Assembly (NCBI RefSeq): GCF_900129885.1
Contig: NZ_FQXE01000008.1
Span: 83,141-147,140, forward strand
DNA from: Pollutimonas bauzanensis
GTDB lineage: Bacteria > Pseudomonadota > Gammaproteobacteria > Burkholderiales > Burkholderiaceae_B
Direction: 5' to 3'
Length of the DNA stretch: 64,000 nucleotides
Part shown: piece after piece, positions 56,156-64,000 of the stretch
How positions within the stretch are numbered: position 1 is the first letter of the stretch
How the letters are laid out: every line of letters starts with the position of its first letter
Position numbers and translations under genes: made by a program
The notes under the pieces: model-generated
What the model saw: the letters and a program-made list of their open reading frames with translations, nothing else
What the model was told of the DNA's origin: nothing
Database searches by the model: none

Positions 56156-56734
56156 ATGATCAATACGACCGCCCTTTTCATCCTGGGCCACGCCGGAACC
56201 GGCAAATCATTCCTGACTCGCCATTTCATTGAGCAGCAGCGCGACAGGGGCATTGCCTGGTGCGTCCTGGACAAAGATGTGGTCAGTGAACGCTGGTCGG
56301 GGCCTTTCCTGAAAGCGCTGGGGCAGGACGCCAACGACCGGGACAGCCCGCTGTTCAAGGAAAAGGTGCGCGATCTCGAATATCTGAGCACGCTGCGCAT
56401 TGCCCAGGACCAGCTCGAACTCGGCTTGAATGTGGTCTTTCCCGGGCCGTGGAGCCGGGAATTGGCATCATCCGCCCTGTTTTCCACAGAAGCGCTAGGG
56501 CTCCCCGCGCAAGCGCGCCTGCGCCATGTGTGGCTGGAATTGCCTCTGGCGGTTCGCAGAGAACGCATTGCCAGCCGGGCCGACCCGCGCGACCAATGGA
56601 AACTCGACCATTGGGACGCTTACACCGGCGCCCTGCAACGACCCGCGGCAGTCCAGGACGGCCGCGTTCCCATCATGGACGCCAGCCTTCCGCTGGCGGA
56701 GCAGATCGGCCTCCTGGACGCGCTCGTCCGTTGA
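56156..56734 (+). CDS. Small P-loop NTPase/kinase-like protein
   Basis: A 192-aa protein with a Walker A motif GHAGTGKS at 11-18 and a following CVLDKDVVSE that could be a Walker B-like or acceptor site. It resembles AAA/zeta-toxin-like small kinases. Substrate unknown; no antitoxin is seen next to it. It stands alone between the LysR and FCD regulator genes. Confidence 0.7.
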   Translation: MINTTALFILGHAGTGKSFLTRHFIEQQRDRGIAWCVLDKDVVSERWSGPFLKALGQDANDRDSPLFKEKVRDLEYLSTLRIAQDQLELGLNVVFPGPWSRELASSALFSTEALGLPAQARLRHVWLELPLAVRRERIASRADPRDQWKLDHWDAYTGALQRPAAVQDGRVPIMDASLPLAEQIGLLDALVR

Positions 56735-56975
56735 TAAGAGGAGCTACCGCCAAAGGTTGCCCTGAATATGCCGAGGCCTTCCAGCGGATCTTTCCTTCCA
56801 CGGTGCAATGGCTTGGCTGAAGGCAGTAAACCGATATTGGCGTTCATGGCCAGTTCAGGGAGTCGGGACGCGGTATCATGGCAGCCGCCGCCGGTAATTC
56901 TTCTATTCGTGCAACGCGGCGCGGACCACAGTACGATACGGGTCAGTTTGAACACCAGGAGTTTCCGACAGACAA
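56735..56975. other. Intergenic, no gene seen
   Basis: 241 bp between the P-loop gene and the FCD regulator. Open frames here are short and lack support. It should contain the regulator promoter, but no clear hexamers were found. Confidence 0.4.
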
Positions 56976-57767
56976 ATGGAAAAAAAGCCTACCGCACTCG
57001 ACCCTGAATTTTATTCCACGGCTCCCGAGCCCCTCAAGCGTCTGCGGACGATCGTTCAACGGGTTATCGCCAAGAACAACGATCAGCCGTCACTCGTCAT
57101 AGAAATCGCGTCCATGGTCGGCGCCGAGATACTTTACGGTATACGCAAGCGTGGCAGCGATCTGAACTCGGTGGAAGTGGCCCGCCATTTCAACAGCAGC
57201 CGCACTCCCGCGCGGGAGGCGATCCTGCTTCTTGAAAAAGAAGGGCTGGTGGAAGTGCCTCCGCGGCGCCGTCCTCGCGTAGCGATCATGACGCTTTCCG
57301 ATATCAAGGAGCTATATGGCGTGCGGGCCGCGATCGCGGGCATCGTCGCCGCGGAGGCTTCGATACATGCCACGGATGAAGAACTCCAGGATCTGCTGGA
57401 CTTCATTCCCGAAATCGAAAGGGCGGCCTCGGATAGCGACAGCGAACATTTTTACTGGGCCAATGTGCATTTCCATGAAAGAATGACGCAACTGGCCCAC
57501 AACACCACGCTCCAGCGGATACTGGATACGCTGGTGCTGCGCAGCCTGCTGCTTAAAAGGCTGGTGTTATCGGACAGGGCCAGAGTGGCGCGATCGGCCA
57601 AAGACCACATCTTTCTTGCCCAGGCGCTGTACGACCGCAACGCCGAGCTGGCTTCCGCGCTGGCCAGGTCGAATGTGCTATGCGCGCGCAAGAAGCTGGA
57701 GGAGTTGCTCGGCGAAGACAGCGAAGATAGCGCGGTCGACGTGCCCATGCCTGAAAACGGCGGATAG
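56976..57767 (+). CDS. GntR-family regulator, FadR/FCD subfamily
   Basis: A 263-aa regulator. The winged helix is at about 40-105 (LNSVEVARHFNSSRTPAREA, LLEKEGLVEVPPRRRPRV). The FCD ligand domain follows, with metal-site histidines in HFYWANVHFHERM and a later His in AKDHIFLAQAL. It converges with the HMG-CoA-lyase operon and is its probable regulator. Confidence 0.9.
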   Translation: MEKKPTALDPEFYSTAPEPLKRLRTIVQRVIAKNNDQPSLVIEIASMVGAEILYGIRKRGSDLNSVEVARHFNSSRTPAREAILLLEKEGLVEVPPRRRPRVAIMTLSDIKELYGVRAAIAGIVAAEASIHATDEELQDLLDFIPEIERAASDSDSEHFYWANVHFHERMTQLAHNTTLQRILDTLVLRSLLLKRLVLSDRARVARSAKDHIFLAQALYDRNAELASALARSNVLCARKKLEELLGEDSEDSAVDVPMPENGG

Positions 57768-57807
57768 GCCCCGCGGCCAATGATCCAGCGCGAAAGCGCC
57801 CGGTTCC

Positions 57808-58761
57808 TTATGCCGTCCGGCTGCGGTAACGCGCCAGACTGCCGCTTTTCATGACCTTGCCCGGCAGTGTGCTCCCGAGAAGCGCTTCGGCATAGCATGC
57901 GGCTTCGACGAGCAAATCGAGATCAATGCCGGTCTCCAGGCCCATTTCAGCGCACAGAAAGGCCAGATCTTCCGTGCAGATGTTGCCGGCAGCTCCGCGG
58001 TTGCCGGCGAAGGGACAACCGCCCAGCCCGCCAATCGATGCGTCGAACTCCATCACCCCCATCTCTATTGCCGCCGCCGCATTGGCTATCGCCATCCCGC
58101 GCGTGTCGTGCAAATGAAGCTTGATGATGAGATCGGGCCAGCGCTCGCGCACAGCCCCGATCAGCGCCCGGGTTTGCCGCGGATTGCCCCAGCCCATCGT
58201 ATCGGCCAGGCATATCCGCTTCAACCTGGCGCCATGCTGGCGCATGACCACTTCGCCGCGCGCAATGAGGTCCACGACCCGGCCGGCACTGACGGCGCCG
58301 TCGAAATTGCATCCGAATGCCGCCAGGATATGCAGATCATCGGTTTCGATTCCCGCCGCGCGGTATTGGTCGATCCAGGCCGGAAAGCCTTCGAGCGTCT
58401 GGGCAATCGACTTGTTGGTGTTCCTCATTGAGAAAGTTTCCGTGGCGGTAAGCATGAGCTTGCCCGTCACCATTACCCGGCCATTTTCCAGCGCCTGCGC
58501 CAGCCCTCTCGCATTCAGCCAGAGGCCGTGATACTGCACGGCTCCGCCGCTAGGCAGGCCGTGAAAGACTTCCCCGCTATTGGCCATCTGGGGGACGCTT
58601 TTCGGATTGACGAACGACCCGACCTCTATGGCGGGCAATCCGGCCGCCGCCAGGCGCTCGATCAGGCCTATCTTGTCCTGGACCGATAGCACGGCGGTTT
58701 GCATCTGCAAGCCGTCGCGGGGGCCGACTTCCATGATGAAGACGTTGGCGGGCTTGCTCAT
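57808..58761 (-). CDS. Hydroxymethylglutaryl-CoA lyase
   Basis: A 317-aa DRE-TIM lyase with EVGPRDGLQMQ at the start, the metal-ligand region LHLHDTRGMAIANA, and GGLGGCPFAGNRGAAGN containing the catalytic Cys. It cleaves HMG-CoA-like esters to acetyl-CoA and a ketoacid. It lies 3 bp after the Bug gene and is the last step of the operon. Confidence 0.9.
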   Translation of the reverse strand: MSKPANVFIMEVGPRDGLQMQTAVLSVQDKIGLIERLAAAGLPAIEVGSFVNPKSVPQMANSGEVFHGLPSGGAVQYHGLWLNARGLAQALENGRVMVTGKLMLTATETFSMRNTNKSIAQTLEGFPAWIDQYRAAGIETDDLHILAAFGCNFDGAVSAGRVVDLIARGEVVMRQHGARLKRICLADTMGWGNPRQTRALIGAVRERWPDLIIKLHLHDTRGMAIANAAAAIEMGVMEFDASIGGLGGCPFAGNRGAAGNICTEDLAFLCAEMGLETGIDLDLLVEAACYAEALLGSTLPGKVMKSGSLARYRSRTA

Positions 58762-58764
58762 GCG

Positions 58765-59730
58765 CTACTCCAATGTGATTTTATTGAGGCGGATCACCTC
58801 GGCCCAGCGCACGAGTTCGGTGCCGATGAAAGCGGTGAACTCCGTTGATGTGTTGCCTACGGGCGTCACACCCATGGAGGCGAGGCTGGACCTGAATGCC
58901 GGATCGGCGGTGGCCACGCTGATCTCCTTGGCCAACCGGTCGACGATAGCCTTTGGCGTTCCCGCGGGAACGAAGGCACCCGCCCATTCGGTCACGTCGA
59001 AATCGGGCAAGCCCATTTCCTTGAGCGTCGGCACATTGGGCAGGCTAGGCGACCGCGCGGCGGAAGTCACCGCAAGCGCCCTGAGCTTGCCCGCTTCGAT
59101 GAATTTCGTCGCCGACGCCGCATTGGCGAAATAGCACGATACCTGGCCGCTCAGCAGCGCGGTCAAAGCCGGGCCGCCGCCGCTATAAGGAATATGCAGC
59201 ATTTCCACCTGCGCCTGCGTGTTGAAGAGCGCTCCCGCCAGGTGCTGGCCTGTGCCCACGCCGGCAGAGGCGTATGTCAGCCTGCCGGGATGGCTCTTGG
59301 CATAACTCAGGAACTCGGCATAGTCCTTATAAGGAGCATCGGCGGCCACCACCAGCACGTCGGGCGCCGTCATCACCTGCGCGATCGGGGTCAAGTCCGT
59401 TTTCGCGTCGAAAGTCATTTTGCGCAGCGCGGGGTTGACGACAAACGGCGCGGCGTCAAACAAGACCGTATACCCATCGGCGGGCGCCGCCGCGACCAGA
59501 CCCGCGCCAATGATGCCGCCGGCGCCGGGCTTGTTCTCCACGACCACCGATTGTCCCAGCCCCATTCCGATCTTGCTGGCCAGGAGCCTCGCCACCGAGT
59601 CGGTTCCACCGCCCACCGCATAAGGGACGATCATGCGGATCGGCCGATTTGGATAGGATTGCTGCGCGCCGGCCGCTGCCGGGACGCATAGCGCCAGGGC
59701 GAGGGCGACCAGGGAAGTCTTTGATATCAT
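58765..59730 (-). CDS. Bug-family tripartite tricarboxylate receptor
   Basis: A 321-aa TctC-type receptor with a signal peptide ending AAGAQQSYPNRP. IRMIVPYAVGGGTDSVARLLA and IPYSGGGPALTALLSGQV are typical of the family. It is embedded among CoA-ester enzymes, so it probably binds the acid that feeds them. AACGGAGACAG is upstream of the ATG. No membrane partner genes in the window. Confidence 0.92.
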   Translation of the reverse strand: MISKTSLVALALALCVPAAAGAQQSYPNRPIRMIVPYAVGGGTDSVARLLASKIGMGLGQSVVVENKPGAGGIIGAGLVAAAPADGYTVLFDAAPFVVNPALRKMTFDAKTDLTPIAQVMTAPDVLVVAADAPYKDYAEFLSYAKSHPGRLTYASAGVGTGQHLAGALFNTQAQVEMLHIPYSGGGPALTALLSGQVSCYFANAASATKFIEAGKLRALAVTSAARSPSLPNVPTLKEMGLPDFDVTEWAGAFVPAGTPKAIVDRLAKEISVATADPAFRSSLASMGVTPVGNTSTEFTAFIGTELVRWAEVIRLNKITLE

Positions 59731-59759
59731 TTACTGTCTCCGTTGAATAGATTTTGGGC

Positions 59760-60260
59760 TTATGCCTGTATTTCCGGGCGGGGAATGCTGGGGCCCTGCC
59801 CCTTGCGGTACACCATCATTGAACGCTTGAATGTCAGCACCACCTTGCCATCCTGGTTATAGCCCTGGGTAAGCACTTTGACGATGCCGACGTTCGGCCG
59901 CGACTGCGATGATTTCAACTCCAGCACGTCGGATTTCGAATAAATGGTGTCGCCCTCGAAAACCGGCGCGGGCAGCCTGACCTCGTCCCATCCCAGATTC
60001 GCAAAGACATTCTGGGATAAATCGGTGACGCTCTGGCCTGTGACTAGGGCTACGATGAACGTCGAGTTGACCAGGGGCCTCTTGAATTCCGTCTGCGACG
60101 CATAGTAATGATCGAAATGCACCGGCGACTGGGCTTGAGTCAACAGCGTGAACCACGAATTATCGGCCGACAGAACAGTCCTGCCCATGGGGTGGAAATA
60201 CGTGTCGCCCACCTCGAAATCCTCGAAATACCGGCCGCTCCAACCTTTCTTTGTACTCAT
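59760..60260 (-). CDS. MaoC-family dehydratase
   Basis: A 166-aa MaoC-like hotdog hydratase. FEDFEVGDTYFHPMGRTV contains the entry motif and the hydratase Asp/His region follows (DNSWFTLLTQAQSPVHFD). Such enzymes hydrate enoyl-CoA, mesaconyl-CoA or itaconyl-CoA. Two hydratases of different folds in one operon suggest two different double bonds or stereochemistries. Confidence 0.9.
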   Translation of the reverse strand: MSTKKGWSGRYFEDFEVGDTYFHPMGRTVLSADNSWFTLLTQAQSPVHFDHYYASQTEFKRPLVNSTFIVALVTGQSVTDLSQNVFANLGWDEVRLPAPVFEGDTIYSKSDVLELKSSQSRPNVGIVKVLTQGYNQDGKVVLTFKRSMMVYRKGQGPSIPRPEIQA

Positions 60261-60303
60261 ATATTCCTCTTCTTCCTGGCTGCATATGTCTATGTGAGCG
60301 ATT

Positions 60304-61095
60304 TCACTCGCCGGTGAACTGCGGCTTGCGCTTCTCGTTGTAGGCCCGTACGCCTTCGATGCGATCCTTCATGGGGATCATGCGGTAGTACGCTTCCAGT
60401 TCGTAGCGGTAGCCCGATGAAAAATCCAGATCGCTTGCCGCATTCAGCGATTTTTTCGCCTGCCGCACCGAAACGGGCGCATTGCCGCAGATCTTGGTGG
60501 CCGTGGCACGGGCCACGCCCATCAGCTCCGCTTGCGGAACGACTTTGTTGACAATGCCCCAGTCGAGCGCTTCCTGCGCCGTGAAAGAGGATCCGGTCAA
60601 CGTAATCTCCTTGGCGCGGCGCAGTCCGCAAGCACGCGGCAGGTTCTGCGTACCGCCGGCGCCAGGCATGATGCCCAAAGTCACTTCCGGCAATGCGAAT
60701 TTCGCGTTATCCGAGGCGTAGGCGAAATCCACCGCGACCGCCAGTTCGCAGCCGCCGCCAAACGCCGCGCCATTGATCGCGGCTATGATGGGCACGGGAC
60801 ACTCGCGCATGTGACGGATCATCTGTTCAGTAAGCGCATGCTGCTGGCGCCACTCTTCGTCCGTCATATTGTTGCGCTCCTTCAGATCGCCACCCGCGCA
60901 AAAGATCCGGTCGCCCGCCCCCGTCAGCAGCAGGCAGCGCACGTCGCCCGGGTCCACATACAGCGAACCGAACAAGTCGACGACCTCCTCCAGCATCGCG
61001 GTATTCAAAGCATTGCCGGACTCGGGCCGGTTCAGTACAACCACCAGCAAATGCCCCTCTCGGGTAATCTCCAGTGTTTTATAGTCAAAGCGCAA
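60304..61095 (-). CDS. Enoyl-CoA hydratase with TTG start
   Basis: A 263-aa crotonase-fold hydratase. There is no ATG in the right place: the frame is open to 61275, but the first part overlaps the CoA-transferase gene. The TTG at 61095 has AGGAG 8 bases ahead and gives the same length as the paralogue at 34787-35578. FCAGGDLKERN and GAAFGGGCELAV are the CoA/oxyanion segments. Candidate methylglutaconyl-CoA hydratase in view of the downstream lyase. Confidence 0.88.
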   Translation of the reverse strand: MRFDYKTLEITREGHLLVVVLNRPESGNALNTAMLEEVVDLFGSLYVDPGDVRCLLLTGAGDRIFCAGGDLKERNNMTDEEWRQQHALTEQMIRHMRECPVPIIAAINGAAFGGGCELAVAVDFAYASDNAKFALPEVTLGIMPGAGGTQNLPRACGLRRAKEITLTGSSFTAQEALDWGIVNKVVPQAELMGVARATATKICGNAPVSVRQAKKSLNAASDLDFSSGYRYELEAYYRMIPMKDRIEGVRAYNEKRKPQFTGE

Positions 61096-61153
61096 TTTCC
61101 TTCTCCTCAGTGTTGATGTTTCGCATTCCAGTGTCCCGGACCGCGGCGCGGCG

Positions 61154-62383
61154 CTATGCGACTGTGCCGTCTGCATATAGCCGGTCAATCTCCGCCGGCG
61201 TGAAGCGCAATTCCCGGAGCACTTCAGCCGAATGGGCTCCCAGTTCCGGCACATCGCCCATGACCGCCTCGACATCGGTGAAGGTGACAGGCGGCAGGAG
61301 CGCCCTTATGGTGTGCCCACCCGGCACCCCGATTTCGCGCCAACGATCGCGCGCCGCCAATTGTTCGTGGTTCCACAATGCCTTGGCATCGTTGAACCTG
61401 CCGTTCGCGATGCCTGCTTCATCGAGCAGCGCCGTCACGGCGGAGGTGGACTTATTCGAGAAATCCCGCTCGATGAGCGCCGTCAGCGCCGCGCTGTGCG
61501 TGCGCCGCGCATTGTTGGTGGCATAGTCTGCGCAGGCCGCCAGCTCCGGCCGGCCCAATACAATGCGGCAGAACAGCAGCCATTCGCGTTCATTCTGTAC
61601 GCTGAAAAGCACCGAGCCATCTTGCGTCGCATGCAGGCCATATGGCGCGATGGCGGGATGATTGTCGGGAAACCGCGGCACCATGGACTGGTTGTAGGCA
61701 TGGCGATAAAGCGGATGCATCATCCACTCCGCCAGGGCGTCGAGCATCGCCACCTTCACGTTTGCCCCGCGACCGCTGCGGGCGCGGCGCAGCAAGGCGG
61801 CGAGGACGGCGGACTGTGCATACATACCGGTAGCCAGATCCACTATGGATATGCCGGCGCGCGCGGGAGTGTCCTCGGTTCCCGTCACGCTCATGAAGCC
61901 TCCTTCGGCCTGCACCAGCATGTCATAGGCCTTCTTCCGGGCATAGGGACCGCTCTCTCCATATCCGGAAATATCGACCAGAACGCAAGCCGGATTGAGG
62001 CTGGCAATAGCGTCATAGCCCAGACCCAGCCGGGCTGCCGCGCCGGGCGCGAGATTCTGCACCACCACATCGACACTGGCGACCAGCCGTTCCAATACCG
62101 CGGACGCGCCCTCTCCCTTGACATCCAGCGCAAGGCTTTTTTTTGCCCGATTCAGCCAGACGAAGAAGCTCGAATTGCCGAAAACGAAATCATCGTAGTG
62201 ACGGGCAAAATCGCCGCAGTCCGGACGCTCGATCTTGATCACTTCCGCGCCCAGGTCCGCCAGATGCCTGGTGCATACAGGGCCGGCGACAGCATGCTCC
62301 AGGGCCAGTACACGGATCCCCGCTAGCGGCGGCAGGAGATCCCCCTCCGCGCCCACGTCCGGGCGTTGCGGTTTCATTGCCAT
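61154..62383 (-). CDS. CaiB/BaiF family CoA-transferase
   Basis: A 409-aa class III CoA-transferase, first gene of the operon. The catalytic Asp is D182 in SIVDLATG. GPVCTRHLADLGAEVIKIERP and LNRAKKSLALDVK are landmarks. The start is ATG 62383, or the ATG at 62377; neither has a strong ribosome-binding site. It would give the CoA ester consumed by the two hydratases and the lyase. Confidence 0.92.
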   Translation of the reverse strand: MAMKPQRPDVGAEGDLLPPLAGIRVLALEHAVAGPVCTRHLADLGAEVIKIERPDCGDFARHYDDFVFGNSSFFVWLNRAKKSLALDVKGEGASAVLERLVASVDVVVQNLAPGAAARLGLGYDAIASLNPACVLVDISGYGESGPYARKKAYDMLVQAEGGFMSVTGTEDTPARAGISIVDLATGMYAQSAVLAALLRRARSGRGANVKVAMLDALAEWMMHPLYRHAYNQSMVPRFPDNHPAIAPYGLHATQDGSVLFSVQNEREWLLFCRIVLGRPELAACADYATNNARRTHSAALTALIERDFSNKSTSAVTALLDEAGIANGRFNDAKALWNHEQLAARDRWREIGVPGGHTIRALLPPVTFTDVEAVMGDVPELGAHSAEVLRELRFTPAEIDRLYADGTVA

Positions 62384-62885
62384 ATCGTGTCGTTGCTATT
62401 CATAATCTCGAAGGGGCAAAGCTTTTTTCTTCAGCCTGCCATACCATTATCCGCTTAAGTGTATTCACTAGGCCTGAATACTATCGAGATATTTCGCTGC
62501 TGTCCATAGATATTTATAGTAAATGTATACATTTTATTGGACGCTGGCGTAAGAAGGCTGTCGATTGCCGAGCTAAAAAAAGCATCTTCATACCGCCAAA
62601 CAGCTGAGATAACGTGAGATTTCCCTTTTCTGCGCTCAGAATCCATATGGCGCAGAGGGCAGAAAGAGTCGACACTAATAGCAAGGCGATCCGATTGCCT
62701 AGGGTTTTATTATGTATACACTTAAATGAAAGGCATTCGCGCCGAGCAGCTCCGCCATGGGGCGGCAAGAGACCGAATACGCCCTGCCGCACGCAGGCGC
62801 ATATAGCCCAAGATGATGAACTCGGGCCGGGACTGGATGTGGATCCTGAATGGCGGCTCCGATGAATGAATCGGACGGCCAGGCG
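62384..62885. promoter_or_regulatory. Intergenic region with two TGTATACA boxes
   Basis: About 500 bp without a credible gene between the CoA-transferase and the ferredoxin gene, AT-rich. It contains a perfect 14-bp palindrome AAATGTATACATTT (62521-62534) next to a minus-strand TATAAA (62518-62513) and a second TGTATACA (62713-62720). Such palindromes resemble sites of FCD-type GntR regulators. The CoA-transferase promoter should be here; the -35 box is not evident. Confidence 0.6.

Positions 62886-64000
<1,115 letters not shown>

Noticed and set aside
56156-56734. Zeta-type toxin-antitoxin system
   Set aside because: Only one P-loop protein is present and no antitoxin-sized partner gene lies beside it.

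Overview
The window is about 64 kb of high-GC DNA from a betaproteobacterium, most likely Alcaligenaceae (Bordetella / Achromobacter / Pusillimonas / Pigmentiphaga relatives). The basis is indirect: three Bug (TctC-type) receptors, several CaiB/BaiF CoA-transferase modules, and the tandem cyanophycin-synthetase locus with its ABC transporter and DUF1854 partner, a layout known from Burkholderiales. The genus cannot be fixed from this sequence.

Layout. (1) 1-3637: a very long subtype I-F CRISPR array of 61 repeats and 60 complete spacers. It enters from outside the left edge and ends, on its trailer side, 5 bp before a hutD-like gene. (2) 3643-4959: hutD-like gene and a 2OG-Fe(II) oxygenase. 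(3) 10056-4999 (minus): a PLP sulfo-lyase/desulfhydrase of the CuyA/DcyD family, a four-gene polar amino-acid ABC importer and an Asp/Glu-type racemase, which together could be an L-cysteate utilisation locus. (4) 11302-10172: DUF3008 protein and dienelactone hydrolase. (5) 11455-19309: cyanophycin region, with two tandem synthetases that have lost different ends, and divergently an ABC exporter plus DUF1854 protein. (6) 19312-22007: a transglutaminase (Tgl)-like protein and a BAAT-type acyl-CoA thioesterase/acyltransferase.

(7) 31269-22000 (minus): a ten-gene operon with two ABC ATPase/permease sets and two binding proteins bracketing a CoA ligase, VOC protein, hotdog thioesterase and MDR reductase. 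(8) 31572-39857 (plus, divergent): GntR/UTRA regulator, CaiB CoA-transferase, acyl-CoA dehydrogenase, enoyl-CoA hydratase, MmgE/PrpD and a complete TRAP transporter. (9) 40131-46562: Bug receptor, NADP reductase, semialdehyde dehydrogenase, Fe-alcohol dehydrogenase and HMG-CoA-lyase-like enzyme, with a convergent IclR regulator. (10) 46767-52912: MarR regulator plus a tripartite RND efflux pump, with the same 14-bp palindrome in front of marR and of the pump genes. (11) 53004-56734: PdxA-family dehydrogenase and Bug receptor divergent from a LysR gene, then a small P-loop protein. (12) 56976-62383: FCD-GntR regulator convergent with an operon of CaiB, enoyl-CoA hydratase, MaoC, Bug and HMG-CoA lyase. 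(13) 62886-64000: a YfhL-type ferredoxin and the C-terminal part of a membrane iron-sulfur protein that runs off the right edge.

Overall the window is an acquired-immunity array next to a series of self-contained acid-catabolism modules, each with its own uptake system and regulator. No tRNA, rRNA, transposase or phage gene was recognised. The most informative oddities are details of the CRISPR array (a variant crRNA handle, a near-duplicate spacer pair, spacers with readable phage content), the complementary domain losses of the two cyanophycin synthetases, the Tgl-like protein, the putative cysteate locus and several well-defined candidate operators.
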